NCBI GenBank assembly: GCA_026003475.1 | Contig: BPHJ01000001.1 | Coordinates: 1,239,189-1,303,188 of the forward strand | Direction: 5' to 3' | Length of the DNA stretch: 64,000 nucleotides | DNA from: Candidatus Kapaibacterium sp. | GTDB taxonomy: Bacteria > Bacteroidota > Ignavibacteria > Kapaibacteriales > NICIL-2 | In this document: piece after piece, positions 27,492 to 36,076 of the stretch | Layout of the letters: the number at the start of each line of letters is the position of its first letter | Numbering within the stretch: the first letter of the stretch is position 1 | Position numbers and translations under genes: made by a program | Notes under the pieces: generated by a model | Databases searched by the model: none | What the model saw: the letters and a program-made list of their open reading frames with translations, nothing else | What the model was told of the DNA's origin: nothing

Positions 27492-27523
27492 TTTGGGCTA
27501 CGGGCAACAAAGACGTATTTTTG
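27492..27523 (+). promoter_or_regulatory. Bacteroidota-type promoter of rplS
   Basis: TTTG at 27492-27495, a 20-bp spacer and TATTTTTG at 27516-27523 form a full consensus promoter. The start would be near 27530, about 43 nt before the rplS ATG, supporting the corrected start at 27573. Confidence 0.7.
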
Positions 27524-27572
27524 CAAGCCAATGTTGGCCGTTCGCAGTACTGATCACGACATACGACCAGCC

Positions 27573-27941
27573 ATGAACAAGTTGCAGAAAGTTGAGCAAA
27601 TGCTCATCGAGCAAGCCACAGCGCTCCGTGGTGGCGAGCCATTACCCGACTTCGGCCCCGGCGATACCATTACGGTTTCGCTCCGTGTCATCGAGGGTGA
27701 TAAAGAACGCATCCAAAACTTTACCGGTGTCGTTATTGCCCGCCGCGGTTCGGGTCCGAACAAAACCTTCCGCGTGCGGAAAATTTCCAACGGTGTCGGC
27801 GTCGAACGGGTGTTTCCCCTCTACTCGCCATTTATCGAAAAAATCACAGTCGAACGGCGAGGGCATGTCCGCCGGGCAAAGCTCTTCTACCTGCGTGGAA
27901 TGTCCGAACGCAAGATTCGCCGCAAGCTGCACCAAGATTGA
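27573..27941 (+). CDS. rplS: 50S ribosomal protein L19
   Basis: 122 residues from ATG 27573, the usual L19 length; the track's start at 27459 would include the promoter. Recognisable blocks are [62 protein letters not shown] and a basic tail [21 protein letters not shown]19 sits at the 30S-50S interface. Its usual companions rpsP, rimM and trmD are absent, so it is a monocistronic gene with its own promoter and a strong terminator. Confidence 0.98.
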   Translation: MNKLQKVEQMLIEQATALRGGEPLPDFGPGDTITVSLRVIEGDKERIQNFTGVVIARRGSGPNKTFRVRKISNGVGVERVFPLYSPFIEKITVERRGHVRRAKLFYLRGMSERKIRRKLHQD

Positions 27942-27969
27942 TTCTGCAGTCGGATATCAACAGCCGCGC

Positions 27970-28011
27970 AACGCTGGAAAGAGCTGCACCTTTCCAGCGT
28001 TTTTTCTTTTT
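27970..28011 (+). terminator. Rho-independent terminator after rplS
   Basis: A perfect 12-bp stem, AACGCTGGAAAG paired with CTTTCCAGCGTT, around an 8-nt loop, is followed immediately by a T-rich run. It lies 29 nt after the rplS stop and separates it from recA. Confidence 0.93.
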
Positions 28012-28022
28012 GCCGAGCGCGA

Positions 28023-28030
28023 TATTTTTG
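28023..28030 (+). promoter_or_regulatory. Candidate -7 element of recA
   Basis: TATTTTTG lies 27 nt before the recA ATG at 28057. No TTG sits at the normal -33 spacing; the T-run of the preceding terminator occupies that place. I see no obvious LexA-type palindrome in the gap. Confidence 0.5.
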
Positions 28031-28056
28031 CATCGAACACTTTCTGGAGCATGATC

Positions 28057-29106
28057 ATGCCACAAGCAAAAAACGGCGGCTCTTCGCCTGCTGCTACACC
28101 CTCCCCTGCCCCCGAGAAACTCAAACTTGCCCTTCAAGCGATTGAACAGATCGAACGCCAGCACGGGAAGGGCGCTATCTTACGCTTCACCGATGTAACC
28201 CCCATGCAGGTCGAAGCAATCTCAACGGGGTGTTTGTCCTTAGATGCAGCCATTGGTGTCGGTGGTTTTCCACGGGGACGCATTATTGAAATTTTCGGTC
28301 CCGAATCTTCGGGGAAAACGACCGTCTGCTTGCAGGTCGTTGCCGAAGCCCAGAAACGCGGTGGCATCGCAGCAATTGTGGATACCGAGCATGCACTCGA
28401 CATCAACTATGCTCAGCGGTTGGGGGTAAATCTCGACAGTTTGCTGGTTTCTCAACCGGAATTTGGTGAGCAAGCACTCGAAATCGTCGAAACACTCGTT
28501 CGCAGCGGAGCTGTTGACGTGGTCGTCATTGACTCGGTAGCCGCACTGACACCCCGCGTTGAGATTGAAGGAGAAATGGGCGAAGCACAGATGGGCTCCC
28601 AGGCACGGCTGATGAGCCAAGCCATGCGCAAGTTGCAAGCAGCTATCGGACGCTCGAATGCGGTGGTGATCTTCACCAACCAACTGCGACAGAAGATTGG
28701 CATCGTTTACGGCAATCCCGAGACAACCACCGGTGGAAATGCGCTCAAGTACTATGCATCTGTGCGTATTGACATCCGCCGCAAGGACGTCATCAAGGAT
28801 GGCAACGAAATCATCGGTAATCGCGTCCGCGCCAAAATCGTCAAGAACAAAGTGGCTCCTCCCTTCCGCGAATGCGAGTTCGACATTCTCTACAACGAAG
28901 GCATCTCCAAGATTGGCGACATGATTGACATCGGGCTCGAGCATGGTATCATCACCCGAAGCGGCTCATGGCTGGCGCTGGGTGGCGAACGTGTCCAAGG
29001 GCGCGATGCACTGCGGAAGCTGCTCCAAGATAATCCAGAGCTACTGGCAACGCTCGAGCGAGAGGTTCGCACCAAGCTCGGCTTACCTGTTGAATCCCCA
29101 TCCTAA
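28057..29106 (+). CDS. recA: Recombinase RecA
   Basis: 349 residues. ATG 28057 is chosen over the one at 28051 because GGAG at 28045-28048 is then 8 nt away; the long ORF-track version from 27592 reads backwards through the terminator and rplS. The Walker A motif is [10 protein letters not shown], then [38 protein letters not shown] (Walker B and L1), [20 protein letters not shown] and the L2 region [18 protein letters not shown]. It catalyses strand exchange and triggers SOS autocleavage. It is followed by recX, 8 nt downstream. Confidence 0.99.
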   Translation: MPQAKNGGSSPAATPSPAPEKLKLALQAIEQIERQHGKGAILRFTDVTPMQVEAISTGCLSLDAAIGVGGFPRGRIIEIFGPESSGKTTVCLQVVAEAQKRGGIAAIVDTEHALDINYAQRLGVNLDSLLVSQPEFGEQALEIVETLVRSGAVDVVVIDSVAALTPRVEIEGEMGEAQMGSQARLMSQAMRKLQAAIGRSNAVVIFTNQLRQKIGIVYGNPETTTGGNALKYYASVRIDIRRKDVIKDGNEIIGNRVRAKIVKNKVAPPFRECEFDILYNEGISKIGDMIDIGLEHGIITRSGSWLALGGERVQGRDALRKLLQDNPELLATLEREVRTKLGLPVESPS

Positions 29107-29114
29107 GTGCACAC

Positions 29115-29771
29115 ATGCCGGCGCGAGTCGTCCGCTGGTGGTATGCAAGGAGCAGCATCGGCGGAATGCAAATTGACGTTGAATCCGACGATGGCAAGCG
29201 CTGCATTTTCGATGTTGACACCACTACTGCCGAGCAGTTCCAGCTCAGTGTCGGACGAGAGCTTTCCGCCGATGAACTGGCCAGACTTGAACAGGTTCAC
29301 ACCGCGCTGGGGTTTATCCGACGCATGCAACGTTTCCTGGCGCACCGTCTGCGCTCCAGCGGTGAAGTCGCGCAACGTCTCCGCACACTGGGAGCGACAC
29401 ACGAGCACATAGCGCTTGCTCTCGACTTGCTCAGAGGCAATGGGGTCATCAATGACGAACGCTTTGCCTATGCATACGTTCGCGATTGCGTTCGGCTTGG
29501 CACACGGTCCGCGCAGGCGATCCGTCGGAAGTTGGTTGCCGCTGGTATCGCACCAGACCTTGCTGATCGCGCCCTTACTGCTGAGTATCCAGCAGATCTA
29601 GACATGCAACGCGCACGATCGCTGGCGCGCAAAATACTGCGGCATCTTCGCAATGCAACCCCTGAGCAACGTTACCGCAGGATTCGCGATCGGCTGGTGC
29701 GACAGGGTTTCCCACCCGAAACAGTCCGGAGCATTTTGCGTGAAATGATGGATTCTGCCGAGCACCCATGA
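29115..29771 (+). CDS. recX: Regulatory protein RecX
   Basis: 218 residues of mostly helical, Arg-rich sequence with three-helix RecX repeats: FLAHRLRSSGEVAQRLRTLGATHEHI, GVINDERFAYAYVRDCVRLGTRSAQAIRRKL and a C-terminal RYRRIRDRLVRQGFPPETV. RecX binds RecA filaments and limits their activity, and the location directly after recA is classical. The N-terminal ~50 residues are less conserved; ATG 29166 is an alternative start. The stop overlaps the following glycosyltransferase by 4 nt. Confidence 0.93.
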   Translation: MPARVVRWWYARSSIGGMQIDVESDDGKRCIFDVDTTTAEQFQLSVGRELSADELARLEQVHTALGFIRRMQRFLAHRLRSSGEVAQRLRTLGATHEHIALALDLLRGNGVINDERFAYAYVRDCVRLGTRSAQAIRRKLVAAGIAPDLADRALTAEYPADLDMQRARSLARKILRHLRNATPEQRYRRIRDRLVRQGFPPETVRSILREMMDSAEHP

Positions 29772-30901
29772 TCGAAACACTTGTCATCTGTTCGATCGTC
29801 GTTTACGCTCTCCGAACCTTTGTGATGGTGTGGGGATCGTGGCGGGAGCGTCAGCTCGGCAAGCCATCTGCCAACGACACCGTACCGATGGTGAGTATCG
29901 TCATCCCCGCTCGGAATGAAGAGCAGCGGATCCGCCGCTGCCTTGAATCGCTGCTGAGGCTCGACTACCCCCGAGAGTGCCTCGAAATCATCGTCGTCAA
30001 CGATCGCTCCAGCGACCGAACAGCCGAGATTGTTGCATCCTACCAGGCGCAACTTCCCGTGCTGCGGCTTGTCACTATTGACGCATCCAACGAAGGGAAC
30101 CTACGCGGAAAAGCTGGCGCACTCGATGTCGGCATTGCCACCGCACGCGGAACGATCATACTCTTGACCGACGCCGACTGTGCTGTTCATCCACGCTGGG
30201 TACGCGCACACGTTGCTCAGTACCGCGATGGCATGGTCGCCATGGTCTGTGCGTACACCCTCATCGCCGGAACAGACGCCTTCGCCCGCTATCAAGCAGT
30301 CGAGTGGAATACCACACACACCATGGCAAGTGCTGGTGTCTTCTTCCGGCAATATTTGGGATGCTTCGGCAATAACATGTCCATCCGTCGTGATGTGTAC
30401 GATACCATCGGTGGCTACCGCGCAATTCCGTTTTCGGTCACCGAGGATTTAGCATTGTTACAGGCAGTTGGTAAGTATGGGCACACGATACGCTACCTCT
30501 GCTCTGCAGAATCGAGCGTTGAAACCGAGCCATGCCAAACGATTCGGGAATACATTCGCCAACATCAACGCTGGGTTCACGGCGGACGACAACTCGGATG
30601 GCGCGCGTACGTGTTTGTTGCAACAACGTCGCTCTACTGGCTGGGGATTATTGCCTCGCTCTCGGTGCACGCCTGGGGTTGGTTGCTTGCGATACTTGGC
30701 ATGCGCATTCTTGCTGATCTGGCACTCAACATACCACCGCTCCGTATCCTGGGGCGAGCGTGGCTCATTCCTGCGGTAGTACCGACAACGCTTGCATTTG
30801 GCGTACTGGAGGTATTGCTCCCACTATTGGCACTTTCGCGTTCGATCCGCTGGAAAGATCAGGTATTCGTTACAGTCCGCTCTTCTCATCGTCGGGGATA
30901 G
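29768..30901 (+). CDS. Membrane GT2 glycosyltransferase (processive type)
   Basis: 377 residues. An N-terminal helix precedes a GT-A domain with VSIVIPARNEEQRIRRCL, EIIVVNDRSSDRT, LLTDADCAVHP, FSVTEDLALLQAVG and the QxxRW motif in RQHQRWVHGG; two to three membrane helices follow. The D-D-D-QxxRW set marks processive or ceramide-glucosyltransferase-like enzymes that build or modify polysaccharides or glycolipids at the inner membrane. The acceptor is not predictable. It overlaps recX (ATGA), an association with DNA-repair genes that is probably only transcriptional. Confidence 0.87.
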   Translation: MIETLVICSIVVYALRTFVMVWGSWRERQLGKPSANDTVPMVSIVIPARNEEQRIRRCLESLLRLDYPRECLEIIVVNDRSSDRTAEIVASYQAQLPVLRLVTIDASNEGNLRGKAGALDVGIATARGTIILLTDADCAVHPRWVRAHVAQYRDGMVAMVCAYTLIAGTDAFARYQAVEWNTTHTMASAGVFFRQYLGCFGNNMSIRRDVYDTIGGYRAIPFSVTEDLALLQAVGKYGHTIRYLCSAESSVETEPCQTIREYIRQHQRWVHGGRQLGWRAYVFVATTSLYWLGIIASLSVHAWGWLLAILGMRILADLALNIPPLRILGRAWLIPAVVPTTLAFGVLEVLLPLLALSRSIRWKDQVFVTVRSSHRRG

Positions 30902-30906
30902 CGCTG

Positions 30907-30914
30907 TAAGTTTG
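30907..30914 (+). promoter_or_regulatory. Candidate -7 element of MFS gene
   Basis: TAAGTTTG lies in the short gap after the glycosyltransferase, with a predicted leader of about 24 nt before ATG 30945. The identical octamer precedes recJ. No -33 TTG is evident. Confidence 0.4.
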
Positions 30915-30944
30915 CGCCGTTTTGCGCAACTGCGGGTAACAGCA

Positions 30945-32189
30945 ATGACCGTTTCGACTGCATCATCACAGCCATTGACGCGGTATCACCTTTTGGTTTT
31001 CCTTGGCTGTTGGCTTGGGGGCATGTTCGACGGCATGGACTCAACACTGATGACCGTCGTGCTGCCGTCTGCAATTGGCGAGTTGACACACTCGACAGCA
31101 GCCAATACCATCGGGCACTATGGATCGCTGGTCGGTTCAGCGTTTCTCTTTGGGTGGATGCTCGGCGGTATTCTGATCGGGATGGTTGGAGACCGGTTGG
31201 GACGTGTTCGTTCGATGATCCTTTCGATCACGCTCTACGCAGTATTCACTGGCCTGGCAGGACTTTCACAGACCTGGTGGCAACTTGCAATTTGCCGGTT
31301 TCTGACTGGCCTCGGCATCGGTGGTGAGTTAGTAAGCATCACGACTTTCTTAGCGGAAGTTTGGCCCGAACGCTCACGCTCGATCGCAATTGGCATACTC
31401 ATCACCTCCTACCAAGCCGGTGTTCTTGTGGCTGGAGCTATCGTCAAGATGTTCCCCCACTGGCGAACCGTTTTTTTGATCGGTGCATTACCAGCGGTGC
31501 TGACGGTGTTTCTGCGTCTGACGCTGCGCGAAAGCGACCGATGGCTGGAAAGTAAGCAACAGAGCAGCGAGGACTACCGGCTTTTGCGGGAACTCTTCCG
31601 CCGGGAGCATCGCCGAAACGTTACCGTTGGTGCTGTTGCCTTCGGCGGTCTTCTGATTGGGTATTGGGCCTCACTGTCCTGGATACCGGCATGGATTCAG
31701 ACATTTTTTACGCCGCCGGCGGGTGCATCCGAACGCGCAATTGCAACGATGTGGCAGGGATTTGCTGCCGTGCTCGGTTGTTCCGCTGCTGGATGGATTT
31801 CCGATCGCATCGGGCGTGTGCCGACCATCGTCATCAGCTACACGGGATGCTTCATGGCATCGGCACTTTTGTTTTTGACCAACGATCGTTTTAGCGATCT
31901 GATCTATGCCGAATCTGCTTTGCTTGGTCTGTTCATCGGCTTAGCACAAGCGATTATGTACATCTACCTGCCGGAGCTTTTCCCAACACGGATTCGCGCC
32001 ACTGCCGTTGGATTTTGCCTCAATGCAGGGCGGCTTTCGACTGCCGTTGCAGTATTGTTTGTGGGGGTCATTGTGCGCATACTCGGAGGCTTTGCCGAAT
32101 CAGCGATTCTATTTGCTCTGGCATACTTGCTCGCGGTACTTGCAGCCTTTTGGGCAGTGGAAACCAAAGGAAAGCCGCTGCCTGCCTGA
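30945..32189 (+). CDS. MFS transporter, sugar/aromatic-acid-type
   Basis: About 414 residues from ATG 30945, which falls after the upstream stop and after a -7-like element; the track's start at 30792 overlaps the glycosyltransferase. Twelve hydrophobic helices are visible. Loop 2-3 carries the MFS motif GMVGDRLGRVRSM, repeated at the half-way point as GWISDRIGRVPT; GGELVSITTFLAEVWPERSRS and YIYLPELFPTRIRATAVG match the sugar-porter/metabolite:H+ symporter branch. The substrate is not predictable. It is the last plus-strand gene before the convergent lpd. Confidence 0.88.
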   Translation: MTVSTASSQPLTRYHLLVFLGCWLGGMFDGMDSTLMTVVLPSAIGELTHSTAANTIGHYGSLVGSAFLFGWMLGGILIGMVGDRLGRVRSMILSITLYAVFTGLAGLSQTWWQLAICRFLTGLGIGGELVSITTFLAEVWPERSRSIAIGILITSYQAGVLVAGAIVKMFPHWRTVFLIGALPAVLTVFLRLTLRESDRWLESKQQSSEDYRLLRELFRREHRRNVTVGAVAFGGLLIGYWASLSWIPAWIQTFFTPPAGASERAIATMWQGFAAVLGCSAAGWISDRIGRVPTIVISYTGCFMASALLFLTNDRFSDLIYAESALLGLFIGLAQAIMYIYLPELFPTRIRATAVGFCLNAGRLSTAVAVLFVGVIVRILGGFAESAILFALAYLLAVLAAFWAVETKGKPLPA

Positions 32190-32190
32190 A

Positions 32191-32217
32191 ACGACCGACA
32201 GCGGCTCTGTCGTTGTT
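32191..32217. terminator. Possible hairpin between convergent MFS and lpd genes
   Basis: AACGA(C)CGACAG pairs with CTGTCGTTGTT around a 5-nt loop, giving about 11 bp with one bulged C and some G-T pairs. No T-run follows on either strand, so any terminator role is tentative. Confidence 0.35.
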
Positions 32218-32251
32218 GCTCGGTGTGGGCTTACCGCCGCACGGTGAACAC

Positions 32252-33655
32252 TCAGAAATTCACCGACTCGCCATACGCCGTTGCTGCCGATTCCATGACA
32301 GCTTCGCTCAAGGTCGGATGTGCATGAATGGTCTTGATGAGTGTGTGTGCTGTCGCATCGAGTGAGCGTGCAACCCCGATTTCCGCAATGAGCTCGGTGA
32401 CATCCGGACCAATCATATGCGCTCCCAAGACTTCACCATACTTGGCATCAATAACCAGTTTGACGAAGCCTTCCGTTTTGCCGATCCCCCATGCTTTGCC
32501 GCTGGCAGTGAAGGGGAACTTGCCAATCTTGACCTGGTAGCCTGCTTCACGTGCCTTTTTCTCGGTCAGCCCAATGCTGGCAATCTGTGGCTGGCAGTAG
32601 GTGCACCCTGGTATGTTGCCGTAGTCGAGCGGATGGACATCCAAACCAGCAATGTTCTCAACGCAGAGAATTCCTTCTGCGGATGCTTTGTGCGCAAGCC
32701 AGGGTGGACCAGCAATATCGCCAATGGCATAGACGCCCTCAACGTTGGTACGCATGTACTGATCAACTTTAATCCAGCCGCGCTCAACCGTGACCCCAAC
32801 GGTCTCCAACCCCAAGTGTTCGATGTTCCCTTGAACTCCAACGGCATTGAGTGCGACGTCGGCACGGAGAGTTTGCTGTTTTCCGTCAGCGCTTTCGACG
32901 ACGACTTCGACCCCGTCGCCGACACTACGTGTACTGACTACTTTGGTTTTGGTCATGATGGTCATGCCCTGCTTTTTGAAGCTGCGTTCCAGCTCGCGGG
33001 CAATCTCCTCGTCTTCGTTCGGGACGAGCGTTGGCATCATCTCGACGATCGTGACCTTTGTGCCAAAGGCATTGTAGAAGTAGGCGAACTCCACACCAAT
33101 TGCTCCCGAACCAATGACCACCATCGTTGAGGGGATACTTGGGGAAAGCATTGCCTCGGTGCTTGTCCACACCCGCTTTCGGTCAACTTCGATTCCGGGA
33201 ATCACCCGCGTCCGCGCTCCGGTAGCAATGATGACATGCTTGGCGGTGATCCGGTCGGTGACATTTCCGTTGGAGTCCGTCACTTCAACCGTTCGCGCAT
33301 CGAGCAATTTGCCACTACCGGCAATGTGCTGCACCTTATACTTTTTGAACAAGAACGCCACGCCATTGTTCATCCGATCGGCAACAGCACGGCTACGAGC
33401 AATGACTTTGTCGAACTCTACCGCAACATTTTCGAGCTTGAATCCATAGTCGCCGGCGTGATCGAGGAACTGTTTGTACTCGGCACTTTTGAGGAGCGCC
33501 TTCGACGGAATGCACCCCCAGTTGAGACAGACGCCACCGAGCCGATCACGCTCGATGCAGATTGTCTTCATTCCCAACTGCGCTGCACGGATGGCTGCAA
33601 CATACCCACCCGGACCAGCACCAACGACAACGACATCAACGCTGTGTGAATTCAT
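32252..33655 (-). CDS. lpdA: Dihydrolipoyl dehydrogenase
   Basis: About 467 residues from ATG 33655. The FAD-binding start is VDVVVVGAGPGGYVAAIRAAQLG, the redox-active disulfide is GGVCLNWGCIPSKALL, the NAD-binding segment is MVVIGSGAIGVEFAYFY, and the C-terminal active-site His-Glu pair is in HAHPTLSEAVMESA. It is the E3 component that reoxidises lipoamide in pyruvate, 2-oxoglutarate or branched-chain complexes and in glycine cleavage. No E1 or E2 genes are nearby. It lies 30 nt after sucC on the same strand, so a TCA-cycle role with 2-oxoglutarate dehydrogenase is the natural guess. Confidence 0.97.
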   Translation of the reverse strand: MNSHSVDVVVVGAGPGGYVAAIRAAQLGMKTICIERDRLGGVCLNWGCIPSKALLKSAEYKQFLDHAGDYGFKLENVAVEFDKVIARSRAVADRMNNGVAFLFKKYKVQHIAGSGKLLDARTVEVTDSNGNVTDRITAKHVIIATGARTRVIPGIEVDRKRVWTSTEAMLSPSIPSTMVVIGSGAIGVEFAYFYNAFGTKVTIVEMMPTLVPNEDEEIARELERSFKKQGMTIMTKTKVVSTRSVGDGVEVVVESADGKQQTLRADVALNAVGVQGNIEHLGLETVGVTVERGWIKVDQYMRTNVEGVYAIGDIAGPPWLAHKASAEGILCVENIAGLDVHPLDYGNIPGCTYCQPQIASIGLTEKKAREAGYQVKIGKFPFTASGKAWGIGKTEGFVKLVIDAKYGEVLGAHMIGPDVTELIAEIGVARSLDATAHTLIKTIHAHPTLSEAVMESAATAYGESVNF

Positions 33656-33685
33656 CGTGTTTGTACACAAATGTGAGACAATAGG

Positions 33686-34954
33686 TCAGTTGCTCTCGGC
33701 GGCCAGCTCGCGATGGAGCGCTTCGGTCACCAGCCGTGCTGCATCCTCGAACGTTTCGGCCAGGAGGAAATCCAGGTGGCTTGCTCGAAGGATCTCGAGC
33801 GCTTCCTTGGCGTTGGTCCCTTCCAAGCGAACGATGACCGGCACACGGACTTCCACTTGCTGGAGCGCTTGCACGATTCCATTGGCGACACGATCACAGC
33901 GGACAATGCCTCCAAAAATGTTGACCAGGACAGCACGCACATCCGGATCGCTCATCATGATCCGAAATCCATTTGCGATGCGTTCAACATTTGCACCACC
34001 GCCAACGTCGAGGAAATTCGCAGGCTTCCCTCCAGCAAGCTGGATAATATCCATCGTCGCCATTGCAAGCCCAGCGCCGTTGACCATGCATCCAACATTG
34101 CCATCAAGCTTGACGTAGCTTAGGTGGTACTTTGCAGCTTCACGCTCGAGCGGATCTTCTTCATCGGTGTCGACAAGATCGAGATAGTCTGGATGACGGA
34201 AGAGTGCGTTATCGTCAAAATTCACTTTCGCATCGAGTGCAACGAACCGATCGTCGCTGGTCAGGATCAGCGGATTGATTTCGAGCAGTGAGCAATCGAG
34301 CTCCTCGTAGGCGCGGTAGAGCTTTTCGACAAAGTCCATGAAACTCGCAAAAGCAGCACCCTGCAAACCGAGTCCGAAAGCCAACCGCCGCCGCAGGTAT
34401 GGTTGGCACCCCACGACGGGATCAATATGCACCTGAAGAATTTTTTCTGGACTTTCTTCAGCAACGCGCTCGATATCAACGCCGCCTTCGGTGCTCACCA
34501 TGATGACGTTCTGCGAGCGGCTCCGGTCGAGCAAGATCGAGCAGTAGTACTCCTTCTTGATTGCAGCACCTTCTTCGATGAGCAACCGGCGGACGATTTT
34601 GCCCTGCGGTCCAGTTTGGTGGGTAACGAGCTTGCCGCCAATCATCTGCCGAGCAGCAAGGTATGCCTTGTGGGCAATGTTACCGTATTCATCAGGCCGA
34701 ATCACGACGACACCGCGCAGCTCCTTCCCAAACAGCAGTCGGGGGGTATTAGTCGTCGGGTCGTAGATGATTCCTTTTCCTCGTCCGCCGGCATGGATTT
34801 GGGCTTTGACGACAATTGTGCTGATCCCGCGTGCTTCGAAGTGATGGTAGGCAACCACGCCAGCATCTTCTGCGCTGAATACAGGCTTGCCATCGAGCAC
34901 CGGAACATCGAATTGTCGTAACAGGTGCTTGGCTTGGTATTCGTGAATGTTCAT
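33686..34954 (-). CDS. sucC: Succinyl-CoA synthetase beta subunit (ADP-forming type)
   Basis: About 422 residues from ATG 34954 (MNIHEYQAKHLLRQF, the family start). ATP-grasp features are VVKAQIHAGGRGKG, LLEINPLIL and DAKVNFDDNALFR; the CoA-ligase half has GLAMATMDIIQLAGGKPANFLDVGGGAN and VNIFGGIVRCDRVANGI. The enzyme makes ATP or GTP from succinyl-CoA in the TCA cycle. The alpha subunit sucD, usually adjacent, is not in the window. A -7-like element lies upstream, and lpd follows downstream. Confidence 0.97.
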   Translation of the reverse strand: MNIHEYQAKHLLRQFDVPVLDGKPVFSAEDAGVVAYHHFEARGISTIVVKAQIHAGGRGKGIIYDPTTNTPRLLFGKELRGVVVIRPDEYGNIAHKAYLAARQMIGGKLVTHQTGPQGKIVRRLLIEEGAAIKKEYYCSILLDRSRSQNVIMVSTEGGVDIERVAEESPEKILQVHIDPVVGCQPYLRRRLAFGLGLQGAAFASFMDFVEKLYRAYEELDCSLLEINPLILTSDDRFVALDAKVNFDDNALFRHPDYLDLVDTDEEDPLEREAAKYHLSYVKLDGNVGCMVNGAGLAMATMDIIQLAGGKPANFLDVGGGANVERIANGFRIMMSDPDVRAVLVNIFGGIVRCDRVANGIVQALQQVEVRVPVIVRLEGTNAKEALEILRASHLDFLLAETFEDAARLVTEALHRELAAESN

Positions 34955-35048
34955 TGCATCTGCACAATGGTGTGACAATCACCCGAAAAAGCATTCGAGG
35001 CACCACTCAATGCCGAACTTTGCAGTTGAGCGGAGCAACAAACGGCTG

Positions 35049-35056
35049 CAAAACTA
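35049..35056 (-). promoter_or_regulatory. Candidate -7 element of sucC
   Basis: The minus strand reads TAGTTTTG (TAnnTTTG) about 95 nt before the sucC ATG. It is embedded in TGCCGTAGTTTTGC, identical to the sequence before the bacilliredoxin gene. Confidence 0.4.
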
Positions 35057-35118
35057 CGGCATGTAACCGTGGCAGCATGCTCCACCTGCAATGTACCACC
35101 GTGCTAAAGCGACCGACC

Positions 35119-36054
35119 ATGCGCTATGTTCTCGTGTATGGCACTCTCACAGTCGGAGCAATTATTTGGCTCACCATTCGACCGTTGTGGAGCGGGCGTG
35201 ATGCATCGCTCGGTAGTGCGTCGCGGCCGATTCAACTAATGCTCACCCCATCCGTTGAGAACCAAAAAGTCACCACCAGTGCCGATTCACTTGTCAGCTT
35301 TCTCCATCGAGCAACCGGTCTCTACTTCACCGCAGCGGTTCCTTCCAGCTACATTGTTGTGGTCGAATCGTTCGGAAGCGGTGGCGTGGACATGGCAATT
35401 ACCAACACCTTCAGCTACGTGCTCGCTCACGAAAAGTACGGGGCCGAAGCTGCAATGATGGTCGTGCGACGGGGTGGCGAAACCCACTACCGCGGGCAAA
35501 TCATCACCCACGTCGAAAGTGGCATCTCCCGGCTGGAGGATCTCAATGGTAAACGTTTTGCATACGTGGATGCAGCATCCACTTCGGGCTACATTCTGCC
35601 GAAAGCTCTGCTCGAGAGCACGGGTATCAAACTTGGCCAGGTTCTCTTTGCCGGGCGTCACGATAACGTGGTGACAATGGTCTACCAACGCCAAGTTGAT
35701 GCAGGAGCGACGTACTATTCCCCACCGGACCCCCACACAGGCGAAGTGCTCGACGCACGGGCGCGCGTGCGCGCACAATACCCCGACGTTCTCGAGAAAG
35801 TGCGTATTCTTGCGCTCACCGAGCCGATCCCGAACGATCCGATCATCTTTCGGCGTGGATTTCCTGCCGAACTACGCGATACCATTGTCCGAGCGCTGAT
35901 GCAATTCCAGCGCACACCAACCGGCAGACAGATTCTCTACGATGCCTACAGCATCGAGGGCCTTGCCCCAGCAACCGATCGCGACTACGACCAGCTCCGT
36001 ACATTGATTCGTAATTTTGGCGGGGACCTCAAGGCTCTCCTCCAGCGGCGATAG
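35119..36054 (+). CDS. PhnD-like substrate-binding protein, orphan
   Basis: 311 residues from ATG 35119, with an N-terminal membrane segment (LVYGTLTVGAIIWLTIRPL) that could be an uncleaved anchor or signal. The rest matches the PhnD family of phosphate/phosphite/phosphonate-binding proteins: GGVDMAITNTFSYVLAHEKYG, SRLEDLNGKRFAYVDAASTSGY and LPKALLESTG. DAGATYYSPPD and a C-terminal helical segment follow. No ABC ATPase or permease is adjacent, so it may serve a distant transporter or be a sensory or periplasmic ligand-binding protein. It begins a plus-strand run with the HD protein 22 nt downstream. Confidence 0.82.
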   Translation: MRYVLVYGTLTVGAIIWLTIRPLWSGRDASLGSASRPIQLMLTPSVENQKVTTSADSLVSFLHRATGLYFTAAVPSSYIVVVESFGSGGVDMAITNTFSYVLAHEKYGAEAAMMVVRRGGETHYRGQIITHVESGISRLEDLNGKRFAYVDAASTSGYILPKALLESTGIKLGQVLFAGRHDNVVTMVYQRQVDAGATYYSPPDPHTGEVLDARARVRAQYPDVLEKVRILALTEPIPNDPIIFRRGFPAELRDTIVRALMQFQRTPTGRQILYDAYSIEGLAPATDRDYDQLRTLIRNFGGDLKALLQRR

Positions 36055-36076
36055 TTTTCATCACCAGGAGTTGTGG

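Noticed and set aside
35119-36054. Complete phosphonate ABC importer
   Set aside because: Only the binding protein is present; neither permease nor ATPase lies within reach.
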